NCBI GenBank assembly: GCA_949747745.1
Contig: CATKFT010000082.1
Span: forward strand, 1-6,090
Direction: 5' to 3'
Length of the DNA: 6,090 nucleotides
Source of the DNA: an uncultured Clostridia bacterium
GTDB taxonomy: Bacteria; Bacillota_A; Clostridia; TANB77; CAG-508
The position numbers and the translations under genes were made by a program. Below, piece after piece: positions 5,871 to 6,090 of the stretch (position 1 is the first letter of the stretch; each line of letters begins with the position of its first letter). Under the pieces are notes generated by a model. The model saw nothing but the letters and a program-made list of their open reading frames with translations. It was not told the origin of the DNA and made no database searches.

Positions 5871-5899
5871 TTGACAGTTTATTTATAATAAACTATAAT
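5871..5899 (+). promoter_or_regulatory. Rightward early promoter, perfect consensus
   Basis: TTGACA (5871-5876), a 17-bp spacer and TATAAT (5894-5899) match the sigma-A consensus at all twelve positions. The spacer is exactly operator O3, and transcription should start near 5906, inside operator O4. It should be very strong when unrepressed and tightly shut by the repressor. Confidence 0.9.
5877..5893. promoter_or_regulatory. Operator O3, filling the promoter spacer
   Basis: GTTTATTTATAATAAAC has seven complementary bases on each side (GTTTATT and AATAAAC), making it the best palindrome of the set. It occupies precisely the 17 bp between -35 and -10 of the rightward promoter. Confidence 0.78.
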
Positions 5900-5901
5900 A
5901 A

Positions 5902-5918
5902 GTTTATCAAAAATAAAC
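5902..5918. promoter_or_regulatory. Operator O4, over the transcription start
   Basis: GTTTATCAAAAATAAAC has half-sites GTTTAT and ATAAAC. Its centre is 25 bp from that of O3, about two and a half helical turns, and it covers the expected +1 of the rightward transcript. Confidence 0.75.
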
Positions 5919-5932
5919 AGAAAGGAGAAAAA

Positions 5933-6090
5933 ATGAAAAATTTAATTAATACAGAATACCTAAAAGGGGTCAGAGAAGAAAAAGGATATTCATATAGAGA
6001 TATGTCTAAATTTATAGGAGCAAAGAGTTCTGCAACATATTATAATATTGAAACAGGAAAATCAGAACCAAAAGCAAGTCAATTGTTAAA
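5933..6090 (+). CDS. Cro-like XRE family HTH regulator (3' end beyond window)
   Basis: The first 52 codons of a small DNA-binding protein, the first gene of the rightward early operon. An XRE-type helix-turn-helix begins near residue 7: LKGVREEKGYSYRDMSKFIG, then SSATYYNIETGKSEPKASQLL. The recognition helix differs from that of the S24 repressor. An AAAGGAG site (5921-5927) lies 5 nt before the ATG. Opposite orientation to the repressor, with operators between, suggests the antagonist role of Cro, though a related regulator is possible since the C-terminal part is not visible. Confidence 0.82.
   Translation, partial: MKNLINTEYLKGVREEKGYSYRDMSKFIGAKSSATYYNIETGKSEPKASQLL

Larger units (their letters stand above)
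3509..6090. mobile_element. Left end of a prophage or related integrative element (continues past the window)
   Basis: A split host gene, an adjacent large serine integrase, an S24-type repressor transcribed with it, a divergent control region with repeated operators and a Cro-like HTH gene together form a typical temperate-phage lysogeny and integration module. No structural, replication or conjugation gene is in view, so phage versus another integrative element is undecided; the CI/Cro layout favours phage. The left boundary is approximate. Confidence 0.8.

Noticed and set aside
3530..6090. CRISPR array, tRNA, rRNA or insertion sequence in the window
   Set aside because: No spaced direct-repeat array, cloverleaf, rRNA segment or transposase was seen; the only repeats are the operator palindromes.

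Overview
The window is very AT-rich. It carries Gram-positive style Shine-Dalgarno sites (AAGGAGG-like), intrinsic terminators with T-runs, a group of genes for an ECF (energy-coupling factor) vitamin transporter and a tetrahydrofolate riboswitch. Together these point to a low-GC Firmicute, most likely a Clostridia member. That assignment is inferred from gene content and composition, not from a database match.

Left part (1-3417, host chromosome): a 19-codon open frame at the edge may be the tail of an upstream gene. A consensus-like promoter (154-182) then drives a leader holding a THF riboswitch aptamer (about 196-303), an antiterminator (289-300 with 331-341) and a strong terminator (320-371) that also buries the Shine-Dalgarno site of the first gene. 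The operon encodes a FolT-type substrate-binding membrane protein (372-908), an ECF ATPase broken by a 1-bp frameshift inside its Walker A motif (908-1727), and an EcfT transmembrane coupling protein (1795-2412). High THF should terminate the leader and shut down folate uptake. The ATPase also has altered signature and switch-histidine residues, and EcfT has Lys in place of Arg in both coupling motifs, so this dedicated energising module may be decaying or atypical. A serine alpha/beta hydrolase of the monoacylglycerol lipase/lysophospholipase type follows (2485-3417); its best ribosome binding site faces an ATA codon rather than its first ATG.

Junction (3418-3529): a hairpin that hides a Shine-Dalgarno site is followed by the first roughly 11 codons of a host gene (3476 onward). 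Its reading frame then runs into the terminator and 3' end of an oppositely oriented integrase gene. This looks like the left attachment junction of an integrated element.

Right part (about 3509-6090, left end of a prophage or related element): on the minus strand lie a large serine integrase (3530-5095) and, upstream in the same operon, an XRE/S24 CI-type repressor (5109-5747). A divergent control region (5748-5932) has two opposed promoters and four related 17-bp operators. One operator exactly fills the 17-bp spacer of a perfect-consensus rightward promoter. That promoter drives a Cro-like HTH gene (5933 onward) cut by the window edge. The layout is a lysogeny switch next to an integration module, and the rest of the element lies beyond the right edge.
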